A DNA stretch of 64,000 bases from Wocania_A spongiicola (GTDB taxonomy: Bacteria; Bacteroidota; Bacteroidia; Flavobacteriales; Flavobacteriaceae): the NCBI RefSeq assembly GCF_023502325.1, contig NZ_JAMFLZ010000001.1:310001-374000 (forward strand). The letters are read 5' to 3'. Of this stretch, positions 54,236 to 61,034 are shown one piece after another; the first letter of the stretch is position 1, and each line of letters begins with the position of its first letter. The notes under the pieces are model-generated. The model was not told the origin of the DNA. It was given only the letters and a program-made list of their open reading frames with translations, and did not search any database. A program made the position numbers and the translations under genes.

Positions 54236-55389
54236 ATACTTACAAAAGTAGCTAAGAGTTGTAATACTTTTGATATGTCGGACTTAGAATTATAACTATG
54301 CAAGCAGAACCGTAAACGCTCTTGTCCATTTGGAACCGTTGGGGATAAAATAGGTTTTACGTCAAAACCACTTTCTTGTAGTTTTTTAGCAATCCGTTTA
54401 ACGTTATAGTTTCCTGAAATAATGCAACAATGAATAGCCGAATGCGAATTAATAAAAATAGAATCAAGTTTGTATTTAATAATTTCAGCTTCAAAAAATT
54501 TGATATTTTGATGTAGTTTGTTTAAGTTTTCGGCACTAACTAACTCATGGTAAGCAGCATATGTACTTGCTAAACTATGAGGTGGTAACGCTGTAGTATA
54601 AATGAAACTACGTGAAAAATTCACTAAATATGCTTTTAAATTTTTACTTCCTAGAATTGCTGCGCCATGGCAGCCCAAAGCTTTTCCAAAAGTAATAATG
54701 CGTGCAAAAATAGCTTGTTCTAATTTTAAATTTTGAATTATTCCAGTACCATGCTCTCCAAAAACACCAATAGCGTGGGCTTCATCGACTACTAAAAAGG
54801 CATTGTGTTTTTTGCTTATTTGAGACATTGTCTCTAAATCTGGAGAATCACCATCCATAGAGAATACAGACTCCGTGACTATATATATATTCTGATGAGA
54901 TTCTGAAATAAGTTCAGAATAACGACGTATTAATTCCTCTAACTCATTTAAATTGTTGTGTTTAAATTTATAGGCTTTTGCATTACTCATACTAATACCA
55001 TCGCGAATAGAAGCATGAATATATTCGTCATATAGAATAATATCTCCACGTTGAGGTACACAGGAAAAAAATCCAATGTTTGCATCATAACCAGAATTAT
55101 ATACTAAGGCACTTTCACTATTATGAAAGTTAACAATAATGTCTTCAATTATATTATAAAGCCTGTGATTACCTGAAAGAAGCCTCGAGCCTGTTGCTCC
55201 ATTATTGGTAATATCATGGCCTTTTAAAAACTCATGAGCATGATTAAAAATAGCGTCAGATTTTGAAAACCCTAAATAATCATTTGACGAAAAATCTACC
55301 AAATTATTTTCTGCTCCAAGTTGTCGTAAAGCATTATTTGCTTTTCGATTATCGAGTTTTTCTTGTAGTTTTTTGGGAAAGTCTTTCAT
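54232..55389 (-). CDS. bioF: 8-amino-7-oxononanoate synthase BioF
   Basis: 385 residues from the ATG at 55389 (MKDFPKKLQEKL); the longer frame begins upstream of the promoter. PLP-dependent alpha-oxoamine synthase features: NYLGFSKS-like NDYLGFSKS, GATGSRLLSGNH, DEAHAIGVFGEHGTG and the lysine in ITFGKALGCHGAAI. It condenses pimeloyl thioester with alanine. First gene of the operon; its promoter seems to give a leaderless transcript. Confidence 0.95.
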   Translation of the reverse strand: MKDFPKKLQEKLDNRKANNALRQLGAENNLVDFSSNDYLGFSKSDAIFNHAHEFLKGHDITNNGATGSRLLSGNHRLYNIIEDIIVNFHNSESALVYNSGYDANIGFFSCVPQRGDIILYDEYIHASIRDGISMSNAKAYKFKHNNLNELEELIRRYSELISESHQNIYIVTESVFSMDGDSPDLETMSQISKKHNAFLVVDEAHAIGVFGEHGTGIIQNLKLEQAIFARIITFGKALGCHGAAILGSKNLKAYLVNFSRSFIYTTALPPHSLASTYAAYHELVSAENLNKLHQNIKFFEAEIIKYKLDSIFINSHSAIHCCIISGNYNVKRIAKKLQESGFDVKPILSPTVPNGQERLRFCLHSYNSKSDISKVLQLLATFVSI

Positions 55390-55395
55390 TTTAAA

Positions 55396-55403
55396 CAAAT
55401 ATA
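55396..55403 (-). promoter_or_regulatory. -7 box of the bio operon, leaderless
   Basis: TATATTTG on the minus strand ends 7 bp before the bioF ATG, putting the start site at or next to the first codon. Confidence 0.6.
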
Positions 55404-55449
55404 AATAATGCTTTTGGTATTGGTGACACAAAATTATTTTAATTAAAAA

Positions 55450-55466
55450 TTATTGTTTATCAATAA
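55450..55466 (+). promoter_or_regulatory. XRE operator candidate 1
   Basis: TTATTGTTTATCAATAA: TTATTG/CAATAA arms. It covers the -33 element of the DUF2975-XRE promoter. The second site lies 33 bp downstream. Confidence 0.6.
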
Positions 55467-55482
55467 TTTTATTATACATTTG
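55453..55482 (+). promoter_or_regulatory. Promoter of the DUF2975-XRE operon
   Basis: TTG (55453-55455), 19 bp, TACATTTG (55475-55482). Start site expected near 55489. Confidence 0.7.
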
Positions 55483-55508
55483 TTATCGTTAAACAATAAT
55501 TTTATTAT
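55461..55508. repeat. 15-bp direct repeat flanking the promoter core
   Basis: CAATAATTTTATTAT at 55461-55475 and again at 55494-55508, the second running into the ATG at 55507. Each copy contains the right half of an operator candidate. Confidence 0.75.
55483..55499 (+). promoter_or_regulatory. XRE operator candidate 2
   Basis: TTATCGTTAAACAATAA: arms TTATcGTT/AACAATAA with one mismatch. It covers the predicted start site, 33 bp (about three helical turns) from candidate 1. Confidence 0.6.
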
Positions 55509-56010
55509 GAAAGCAATTAATATTTTAAAAAGGTTAATTAATATTTACTATTATTTATTAGTATTAGTTTTAATCGTAGGGATACTAACCATACCACTAT
55601 TAATACTCAAAAAGAAATACGTGGTTAAATTTTTAGGAGAAGAGGTAGACTTGAATACTTTGAGTAGTTTAAATATGGTAATAGTTTTAATTTTGGTTGC
55701 AACGCTTTGGTTTCTCTATTTTAAAGCAATTAAATTGCTTAAGCATAGCGTACATGAGTTATCTGAAGGGCATTATTTTTCAAAATTGGCAATTGGTAAT
55801 TTTAAAACAATAGGCATTCTTTTTTTAATTTGTGGACTAGGAGAAATCTTTGCCAAAATAATTTTAAATCTAATTCTAAAAAATAGTTTTAGATTAGGTA
55901 TTGATTCTTCAGTTGTCACATTTTTAATTATGGGTTTATTCTTTATGTTTTTAAGCGAAGTGTTTTTAAAAGGAAGCCAATTGGAAGAAGAAAACGAATT
56001 AACTATATAA
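55507..56010 (+). CDS. DUF2975 membrane protein
   Basis: 167 residues from the ATG at 55507 (MKAINILKRLINIYYYLL); the upstream frame would start before the promoter. Four membrane helices: YYYLLVLVLIVGILTIPLLIL, MVIVLILVATLWFLYF, IGILFLICGLGEIFAKIIL and VVTFLIMGLFFMFLSEVF. DUF2975 genes are usually followed directly by a small XRE regulator, as here (3-bp gap). Function unknown; sensing the membrane to control the regulator is a common guess. Confidence 0.88.
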   Translation: MKAINILKRLINIYYYLLVLVLIVGILTIPLLILKKKYVVKFLGEEVDLNTLSSLNMVIVLILVATLWFLYFKAIKLLKHSVHELSEGHYFSKLAIGNFKTIGILFLICGLGEIFAKIILNLILKNSFRLGIDSSVVTFLIMGLFFMFLSEVFLKGSQLEEENELTI

Positions 56011-56013
56011 ACT

Positions 56014-56220
56014 ATGCCAATAATTGTTAATTTAGATGTTATGCTTGCTAAGCGTAAAATGAAAAGCAAAGATTTAGCAGAAATTATTGGTATAACCACA
56101 GCAAATTTATCAATATTAAAGTCAGGTAAAGCAAAGGCAATTCGTTTTTCTACATTAGAAGCTATTTGTAAAGCACTCGATTGTCAACCCAGTGATATTT
56201 TAGAATATATTGAAGACTAA
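56014..56220 (+). CDS. Small XRE/Cro-type regulator (YozG-like)
   Basis: 68 residues, essentially just the helix-turn-helix: LDVMLAKRKMKSKDLAEIIGITTANLSILKSGKAKAIRFSTLEAICKALDCQPSDIL. It should bind DNA as a dimer. Probable targets are the paired operators in front of its own operon. It lies 3 bp after the DUF2975 gene and overlaps the following GNAT gene by 11 bp. Confidence 0.93.
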   Translation: MPIIVNLDVMLAKRKMKSKDLAEIIGITTANLSILKSGKAKAIRFSTLEAICKALDCQPSDILEYIED

Positions 56221-56761
56221 TATTACATACCACAGAGCGTCAACTACTGAAGAGTTAAATCAAATTTTAAAGCTTCAAGAGGAGAATTTGCGTGGTTTAG
56301 TTTCTGACGAAATCAAAAAAAAAGAGGGTTTTGTAACCTTGCAACACGATTTTGAAATACTAAAAAAAATGAATGATGCTTGCGCACATTGCATTGTAAA
56401 GTATAAAGGAGAAGTTGTAGGTTACGCGTTATCAATGCTTAAAGAATTTCAAAATGATATTCCGTTATTGGTGCCCATGTTTATTCAAATTGAAAAAGCA
56501 ATCAAAGAGCAAAACCTCTCCTCCAACTATATTGCAATGGGCCAAATATGTATTGATAAAAAGCTAAGAGGTCAAGGCGCTTTTAGAGGACTGTATAATT
56601 ATATGGAGCAAGAACTTAAAAACGATTTTGATGCTATTATTACAGAAGTTGATACTAAAAACATACGTTCGTCTAATGCCCATAAAGCCATAGGTTTTGA
56701 ACTGTTAAAAAATTATATTTCAAATAATCAGGTTTGGGAAGTAATTATTTTAAAACTTTAA
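56210..56761 (+). CDS. GNAT-family N-acetyltransferase
   Basis: 183 residues from a TTG at 56210, overlapping the XRE gene by 11 bp; the next in-frame ATG is deep in the fold. GNAT landmarks: AHCIVKYKGEVVGYALSM (beta4) and the acetyl-CoA loop region MGQICIDKKLRGQGAFRGLYNYM with the R/Q-x-x-G-x-G/A pattern. The substrate is unknown. It is likely co-transcribed with DUF2975-XRE. Confidence 0.85.
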   Translation: MKTNITYHRASTTEELNQILKLQEENLRGLVSDEIKKKEGFVTLQHDFEILKKMNDACAHCIVKYKGEVVGYALSMLKEFQNDIPLLVPMFIQIEKAIKEQNLSSNYIAMGQICIDKKLRGQGAFRGLYNYMEQELKNDFDAIITEVDTKNIRSSNAHKAIGFELLKNYISNNQVWEVIILKL

Positions 56762-56771
56762 TTCTATTTTC

Positions 56772-56785
56772 TTGTATCTTTACAA
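56772..56785. promoter_or_regulatory. Palindrome overlapping the umuC promoter
   Basis: TTGTA-TCTT-TACAA: perfect 5-bp arms, ending 2 bp before the ATG and overlapping a TATCTTTA -7-like box. A damage-responsive repressor site is possible. Confidence 0.4.
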
Positions 56786-56787
56786 CT

Positions 56788-58050
56788 ATGTTTGCACTCG
56801 TAGATTGTAATAATTTCTATGCTTCTTGCGAACGTGTTTTTAACCCTAATTTACAAGGAAAACCAGTTGCTATTCTTTCAAATAACGATGGTTGTGTAAT
56901 CTCACGAAGTGACGAAGCCAAAGCATTGGACTTGCCAATGGGAGCTCCTATTTTTAAATGGGATTCTTTTTGTAAAGCCAATGGAATATCTGTGCTGTCG
57001 TCAAATTACCCGTTATATGGTGACATGAGTAGTCGTGTAATGTCTATTTTAAAACAATTCACACCTGATGTGGAATTGTATAGTATAGACGAATCGTTTT
57101 TAGAATTTAAAAATTTTGAAGAAGATTATAATTATGACGATTACGGAGATAAAATCAGAAAACAAATTTTAAAATGGACAGGTATTCCAACTTGTGTTGG
57201 CATTGCTCCAACCAAAGCATTGAGTAAAATAGCCAATAAAGTAGCGCGTAAATTTCCGAAGGAAACAAAAGGAGTATATGTAATAGACTCTGAAGAAAAG
57301 CGAATAAAAGCTTTAAAGTGGATTAAAATTGAAGATGTTTGGGGAATAGGGAGAGGCTTAACCAAACGATTAAAACTTAAAAAGTGTAAAACGGCTTATG
57401 ATTTTACGCAGTTATCAGATGATTGGATTCGTAAAAACTTCTCCATTACAGAGTGGAAATTAAAAAAAGATTTAGAAGGCATTCCTACCTTGCAATTGGA
57501 TGAGATAAAAACAAAACGAGCCATAGCTACAACACGAAGTTTTGATTATACTTACGATGATATAAACTATATAAAAGAACGTATTTCTACTTTTGCAACA
57601 AGTTGTGCCGAAAAACTGCGCAAACAAGGCTCTAGCTGTCATGTTATTATTGTTTTATTAAGTAGCGATAGACATAAAAAAACCTTAGAACAGCATAGAG
57701 GGAGCAAAATTGTTAGTATTCCGTTTCCAACTAATTCTTCGTTAGTAATTAGTAATGAAGCTGTAAAAGCTGTAACTTCCGTTTTTAAAAAAGGTGTTAA
57801 ATATAAACGTGCAGGCGTTATTGTGTCTGGGTTGGTGCCAACAGATAATTTTCAGCTTAATATGTTTGAATACGAAAACCCAAAACACAAATATTTAATG
57901 CATGCTATCGATGGATTAAATACAAAGTACGGCGATTATAAAATTAAAATTGCTAATCAAGATTTAAAACGCACCTGGAAAATGCGTCAAGAACGATTGT
58001 CACCACGATACACAACAAATATTAACGATATTATTAAAGTAAAATGCTAA
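56788..58050 (+). CDS. umuC: DNA polymerase V catalytic subunit UmuC
   Basis: 420 residues from the ATG at 56788 (MFALVDCNNFYASCERVF); E. coli UmuC has 422. Y-family polymerase features: the DCNNFYASCE motif, NNDGCVISRSDEAKAL, the catalytic SIDESFLEF and the HhH region (WGIGRGLTKRLKLKKCKTAYDF), then the little-finger domain. It copies past DNA lesions when activated by UmuD'. umuD follows rather than precedes it, with a repeat element between. Confidence 0.95.
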   Translation: MFALVDCNNFYASCERVFNPNLQGKPVAILSNNDGCVISRSDEAKALDLPMGAPIFKWDSFCKANGISVLSSNYPLYGDMSSRVMSILKQFTPDVELYSIDESFLEFKNFEEDYNYDDYGDKIRKQILKWTGIPTCVGIAPTKALSKIANKVARKFPKETKGVYVIDSEEKRIKALKWIKIEDVWGIGRGLTKRLKLKKCKTAYDFTQLSDDWIRKNFSITEWKLKKDLEGIPTLQLDEIKTKRAIATTRSFDYTYDDINYIKERISTFATSCAEKLRKQGSSCHVIIVLLSSDRHKKTLEQHRGSKIVSIPFPTNSSLVISNEAVKAVTSVFKKGVKYKRAGVIVSGLVPTDNFQLNMFEYENPKHKYLMHAIDGLNTKYGDYKIKIANQDLKRTWKMRQERLSPRYTTNINDIIKVKC

Positions 58051-58055
58051 TTTGC

Positions 58056-58136
58056 GCGTTACCACAAGGGTTGGGCTTTCGGCAGTCGCTTCCTCCTTCG
58101 TCGGCGAGCTTCAACAAATGCCTCAATCCCTAACGC
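58056..58136 (-). repeat. GCGTTAGGGAT repeat, copy C
   Basis: On the minus strand it begins GCGTTAGGGATTGAGGCA and ends with GAAAGCCCAACCC and GTGGTAACGC. The end blocks match copies A and B while the centre differs. It sits between umuC and umuD. Confidence 0.75.
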
Positions 58137-58169
58137 AAACATAAGTGCTAATAAAAAACACAAAAACAA

Positions 58170-58610
58170 ATGCTATTACACAAATCAAAAACATTAACCT
58201 TTTTTACTCCTACAGCTTTTAAAAATTCTGGAGCTCATTTTTTCGATACCGGAATTTCAGCAGGGTTTCCTTCACCAGCCGAAGATTTTAAAGAACAACG
58301 CTTATCGTTAGACCGAGAACTTGTTAAAAATAAAGAGGCTACTTTTTTTGCACGTGTTAGTGGGCAGTCTATGATTGGAGCAGGGCTTGATGACAACGAT
58401 TTGTTAGTTATAGATAGAAGTTTAGAACCTACTAACAATAAAATAGCAGTATGTTTTTTAGATGGCGAATTTACCGTAAAGCGTTTGAAAGTAGATAAAG
58501 ACGAAGTTTGGTTAAAACCCGAAAACCCTAATTATCCTATTATAAAAATTACGCAAGAAAACGATTTTATCATTTGGGGTATTGTTACCAATGTGATTAA
58601 AAAAGTATGA
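58170..58610 (+). CDS. umuD: UmuD-type S24 self-cleaving protease
   Basis: 146 residues (E. coli UmuD 139). The self-cleavage site is A31-G32 in GISAGFPSPAED. The catalytic pair is S67 (SGQSMIGAG) and K104 (DGEFTVKRL). No DNA-binding domain, so UmuD rather than LexA. RecA filaments should trigger cleavage to UmuD', the partner of UmuC. It lies 119 bp after umuC, with repeat copy C between; it is convergent with the LytTR regulator (4-bp gap). Confidence 0.93.
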   Translation: MLLHKSKTLTFFTPTAFKNSGAHFFDTGISAGFPSPAEDFKEQRLSLDRELVKNKEATFFARVSGQSMIGAGLDDNDLLVIDRSLEPTNNKIAVCFLDGEFTVKRLKVDKDEVWLKPENPNYPIIKITQENDFIIWGIVTNVIKKV

Positions 58611-58614
58611 CTTT

Positions 58615-59316
58615 TTAACTTAAACGACCAGAAATATTTTCTCTATAGTTATCACCAATAGGAATTTCTGCTTTACCAATTTCAATATCATTTTTTGTGT
58701 ATGCAGTAATTTTATTTTTGTTCACAATATAAGAACGGTGAATTCGAATAAAACGCGCGTCTAATTCTTTTTCAAAAGCTGAAATGCTAAATTTTACAGT
58801 ATGAGATTCATTAACTAAATGAATTTTGATATAATCTTTCAAGCTTTCTATATATAGTATTTCATCAAAAATTATCTTTACTTTTTTTCGATTTTTAGAC
58901 ACAAAAATAAAGCCATCTTCTGTAGTTGGGAGATTAGATTGGGTTTCCTTTACAGTCATAGAACTTTGCTCTTTAAACTTTTCAATGGCTTTAAAAAATC
59001 TAGAAAAGGTTATAGGCTTAAGTAAATAATCGATAGCATTTAATTCAAAACCATCTAATGCATAATCACGATATGCCGTAGTAAAAATAACTTTAGGCTT
59101 TTGAAGGAGGGTTTTAAAAAACTCCGTTCCTTTTAATACAGGCATTTCAATATCCAAAAAAAGTAAGTCTACAGGTTTTTTTTGCAAAATATTACTAGCC
59201 TCAATAGCGCTTGCACAAGAAGCGACTAACTCAAAATTATCTAATTGATTTAAATGTGTTTCTATTAGCTCTCTAGCTAACTCTTCGTCATCTATAATCA
59301 AACATTTGTAAATCAT
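58615..59316 (-). CDS. LytTR-family response regulator
   Basis: 233 residues. A receiver domain with phospho-acceptor D55 (DLLFLDIEMPVLKG) and acidic D9-D10, then a LytTR DNA-binding domain (KVKIIFDEILYIESLKDYIKIHL, FIRIHRSYIVNKNKI). Target genes unknown. It overlaps its kinase gene by one base. Confidence 0.95.
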   Translation of the reverse strand: MIYKCLIIDDEELARELIETHLNQLDNFELVASCASAIEASNILQKKPVDLLFLDIEMPVLKGTEFFKTLLQKPKVIFTTAYRDYALDGFELNAIDYLLKPITFSRFFKAIEKFKEQSSMTVKETQSNLPTTEDGFIFVSKNRKKVKIIFDEILYIESLKDYIKIHLVNESHTVKFSISAFEKELDARFIRIHRSYIVNKNKITAYTKNDIEIGKAEIPIGDNYRENISGRLS

Positions 59317-60389
59317 TATTTAGCTAGTAATTTTAAGGTTACTGTATAAGAGTTTTTAGTATTTTGAATATCTAAAAAATAATTGTCTGTATATAATAAC
59401 TCTAGTTGTTTTTTTATGTTTTTTAAACCAATACGATGTTTCGTATTATTTTCTACATTAACATTAGGTTTTGAGTTTTCTATATTAAAAATAATTCTAT
59501 TGTCTTCAATATTAATCTTTATTGTAATAAGTGCCTTTTTTAATTCCTGACTTACACCATGTTTAAAAGCATTTTCGATAAAGGTTAATAATAATAAAGG
59601 TGCAATTTTCACATCTTGGTTAATGTTTTCTTCAAAAGATATTTGAACACGTTTCCCATACCTAACTTTTTCTAATGAAAGATAATTTTCAATAAGTTCA
59701 ATTTCTTTTTTAAGCGGAACAAAAGTGTCATTACATCGATATAACATGTAATCTAAAATGTCTGATAATTTTTCGATTACCTCTGGAGTTTCATCTGCTT
59801 TTTTTAATGCTAACGCATAAAGATTATTTAAAGTGTTAAATAAAAAATGCGGATTTAATTGATGTTTTAAAGCAGTGAGCTCTGCTGTTTTTTTCTGCTC
59901 ATTAAGTTTCAGGTATTTCTGTTGGTTTTTATAAAAACGGGACATTAACAACAATGCAGTTGGCGTTAAAAACTTAATAGACTTACTTAATAAAACAGAG
60001 AAGTTTGTAACCCTCTCCCAAAATGTGCGTTCGGCATATTCTTTTTCAATGTCGCTATAGAATTGATAATATTTTGGTTCGTAAAAATACATATGGAGAG
60101 CTGTATAGAGTACAAACATTGCAATTAATAAAATAATCAACCACACCAAAAATAATGTTAGCCTTTTTGTATTTAAAAACCTTGGCACTAATACAAATAA
60201 ACAAATGTAAGCAGTGATTATTTGTGGGATTACAATTTTGCATGTAGAATGAAATAATTGAATGTATCCTGATTTAAAATAAGTTAAATCAGATGTAAAC
60301 ATAAAATACAGGAATACACATACCCAGAACAATACATGTTTGAAAAGTGTAGCACTAATAATATTGTATTTGACCTTTAAGGTAGTCAT
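59316..60389 (-). CDS. LytS/YehU-type sensor histidine kinase
   Basis: 357 residues. Four membrane helices in the first 150 residues (HVLFWVCVFLYFMF, VIPQIITAYICLFVLV, FLVWLIILLIAMFVLY, FLTPTALLLMSRF). A short linker leads to the His_kinase domain with H181 in KHQLNPHFLFNTLNNLYALAL and an ATPase domain (LLTFIENAFKHGVSQEL; KHRIGLKNIKKQLELLY). It passes phosphate to the LytTR regulator. No extracellular sensor domain is seen. Confidence 0.95.
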   Translation of the reverse strand: MTTLKVKYNIISATLFKHVLFWVCVFLYFMFTSDLTYFKSGYIQLFHSTCKIVIPQIITAYICLFVLVPRFLNTKRLTLFLVWLIILLIAMFVLYTALHMYFYEPKYYQFYSDIEKEYAERTFWERVTNFSVLLSKSIKFLTPTALLLMSRFYKNQQKYLKLNEQKKTAELTALKHQLNPHFLFNTLNNLYALALKKADETPEVIEKLSDILDYMLYRCNDTFVPLKKEIELIENYLSLEKVRYGKRVQISFEENINQDVKIAPLLLLTFIENAFKHGVSQELKKALITIKINIEDNRIIFNIENSKPNVNVENNTKHRIGLKNIKKQLELLYTDNYFLDIQNTKNSYTVTLKLLAK

Positions 60390-60546
60390 ATGAATTAGCT
60401 AAAATACAATTATACATTCTAGTATTTTTTAAAAGTTGCTGAAACAGGTATTTAGGATGCTGTATGGAGGTTTTAGGTAGACAGAATTAAAATGTGGCTA
60501 AAACGTACTTTCCGTTTGCTAAAACACAGGATTGATCTATTATTTT

Positions 60547-60575
60547 TTTGCCTATTGCCTTTAATCTTAGATTTG
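60547..60575 (+). promoter_or_regulatory. Promoter of the NTF2-like gene
   Basis: TTTG (60547-60550), 17 bp, TAGATTTG (60568-60575), 23 bp before the ATG at 60599. Confidence 0.6.
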
Positions 60576-60598
60576 AATTAAACAAAAATTCTTTAAAC

Positions 60599-61033
60599 AT
60601 GAAAAACTATATTGTACTATTTGTTACGTTTTTAACCTTTCAATTAGTTAATGCACAATCAGAATGCTTAGCAATTGAAAGTACCCTTCAAAAGTACATG
60701 GAAGGAAGTTCTTATAATAAGTTAGAAATGCTGGAAAGTGCTTTCACAGAAAATGCCACTTTATATTTAACAGGTAGAGAAGGTTTTAAGCTTTATACAC
60801 CTAAAGATTACATTGCTTTTTTTAAGAATAATGTAGCTGGGACTTTTAATGGTCGTTATGCTAAAGTTTTAGCGATAGAAGCTATTAAGGATATTGCAAC
60901 TGCTAAGGTTGAAATTTCAATTCCAAAAAGAAATATGGTGTATATCGATTTATTTTTACTAAAGAAATTTGAAAACGGTTGGAAAATAATTAGTAAAACC
61001 GCAACTCGAATTGATGAAGCATCTAACAATTAA
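60599..61033 (+). CDS. Secreted NTF2-like (lumazine-binding-like) protein
   Basis: 144 residues from the ATG at 60599 (MKNYIVLFVTFLTFQLVNAQ signal). The upstream TTG frame would begin within the promoter. The mature part has the SnoaL/NTF2 cone: ESTLQKYMEGSSYNKLEMLESAFTENATLYL and YIDLFLLKKFENGWKIISKTATR. Catalytic or carrier role unknown. It ends 1 bp before the DUF5916 gene starts, so the two are co-translated. Confidence 0.85.
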   Translation: MKNYIVLFVTFLTFQLVNAQSECLAIESTLQKYMEGSSYNKLEMLESAFTENATLYLTGREGFKLYTPKDYIAFFKNNVAGTFNGRYAKVLAIEAIKDIATAKVEISIPKRNMVYIDLFLLKKFENGWKIISKTATRIDEASNN

Positions 61034-61034
61034 C

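Noticed and set aside
55390..55431. Upstream start for bioF (MCHQYQ...)
   Set aside because: It lies upstream of the predicted transcription start set by the TATATTTG box at 55396-55403; homology begins at MKDFPKK.
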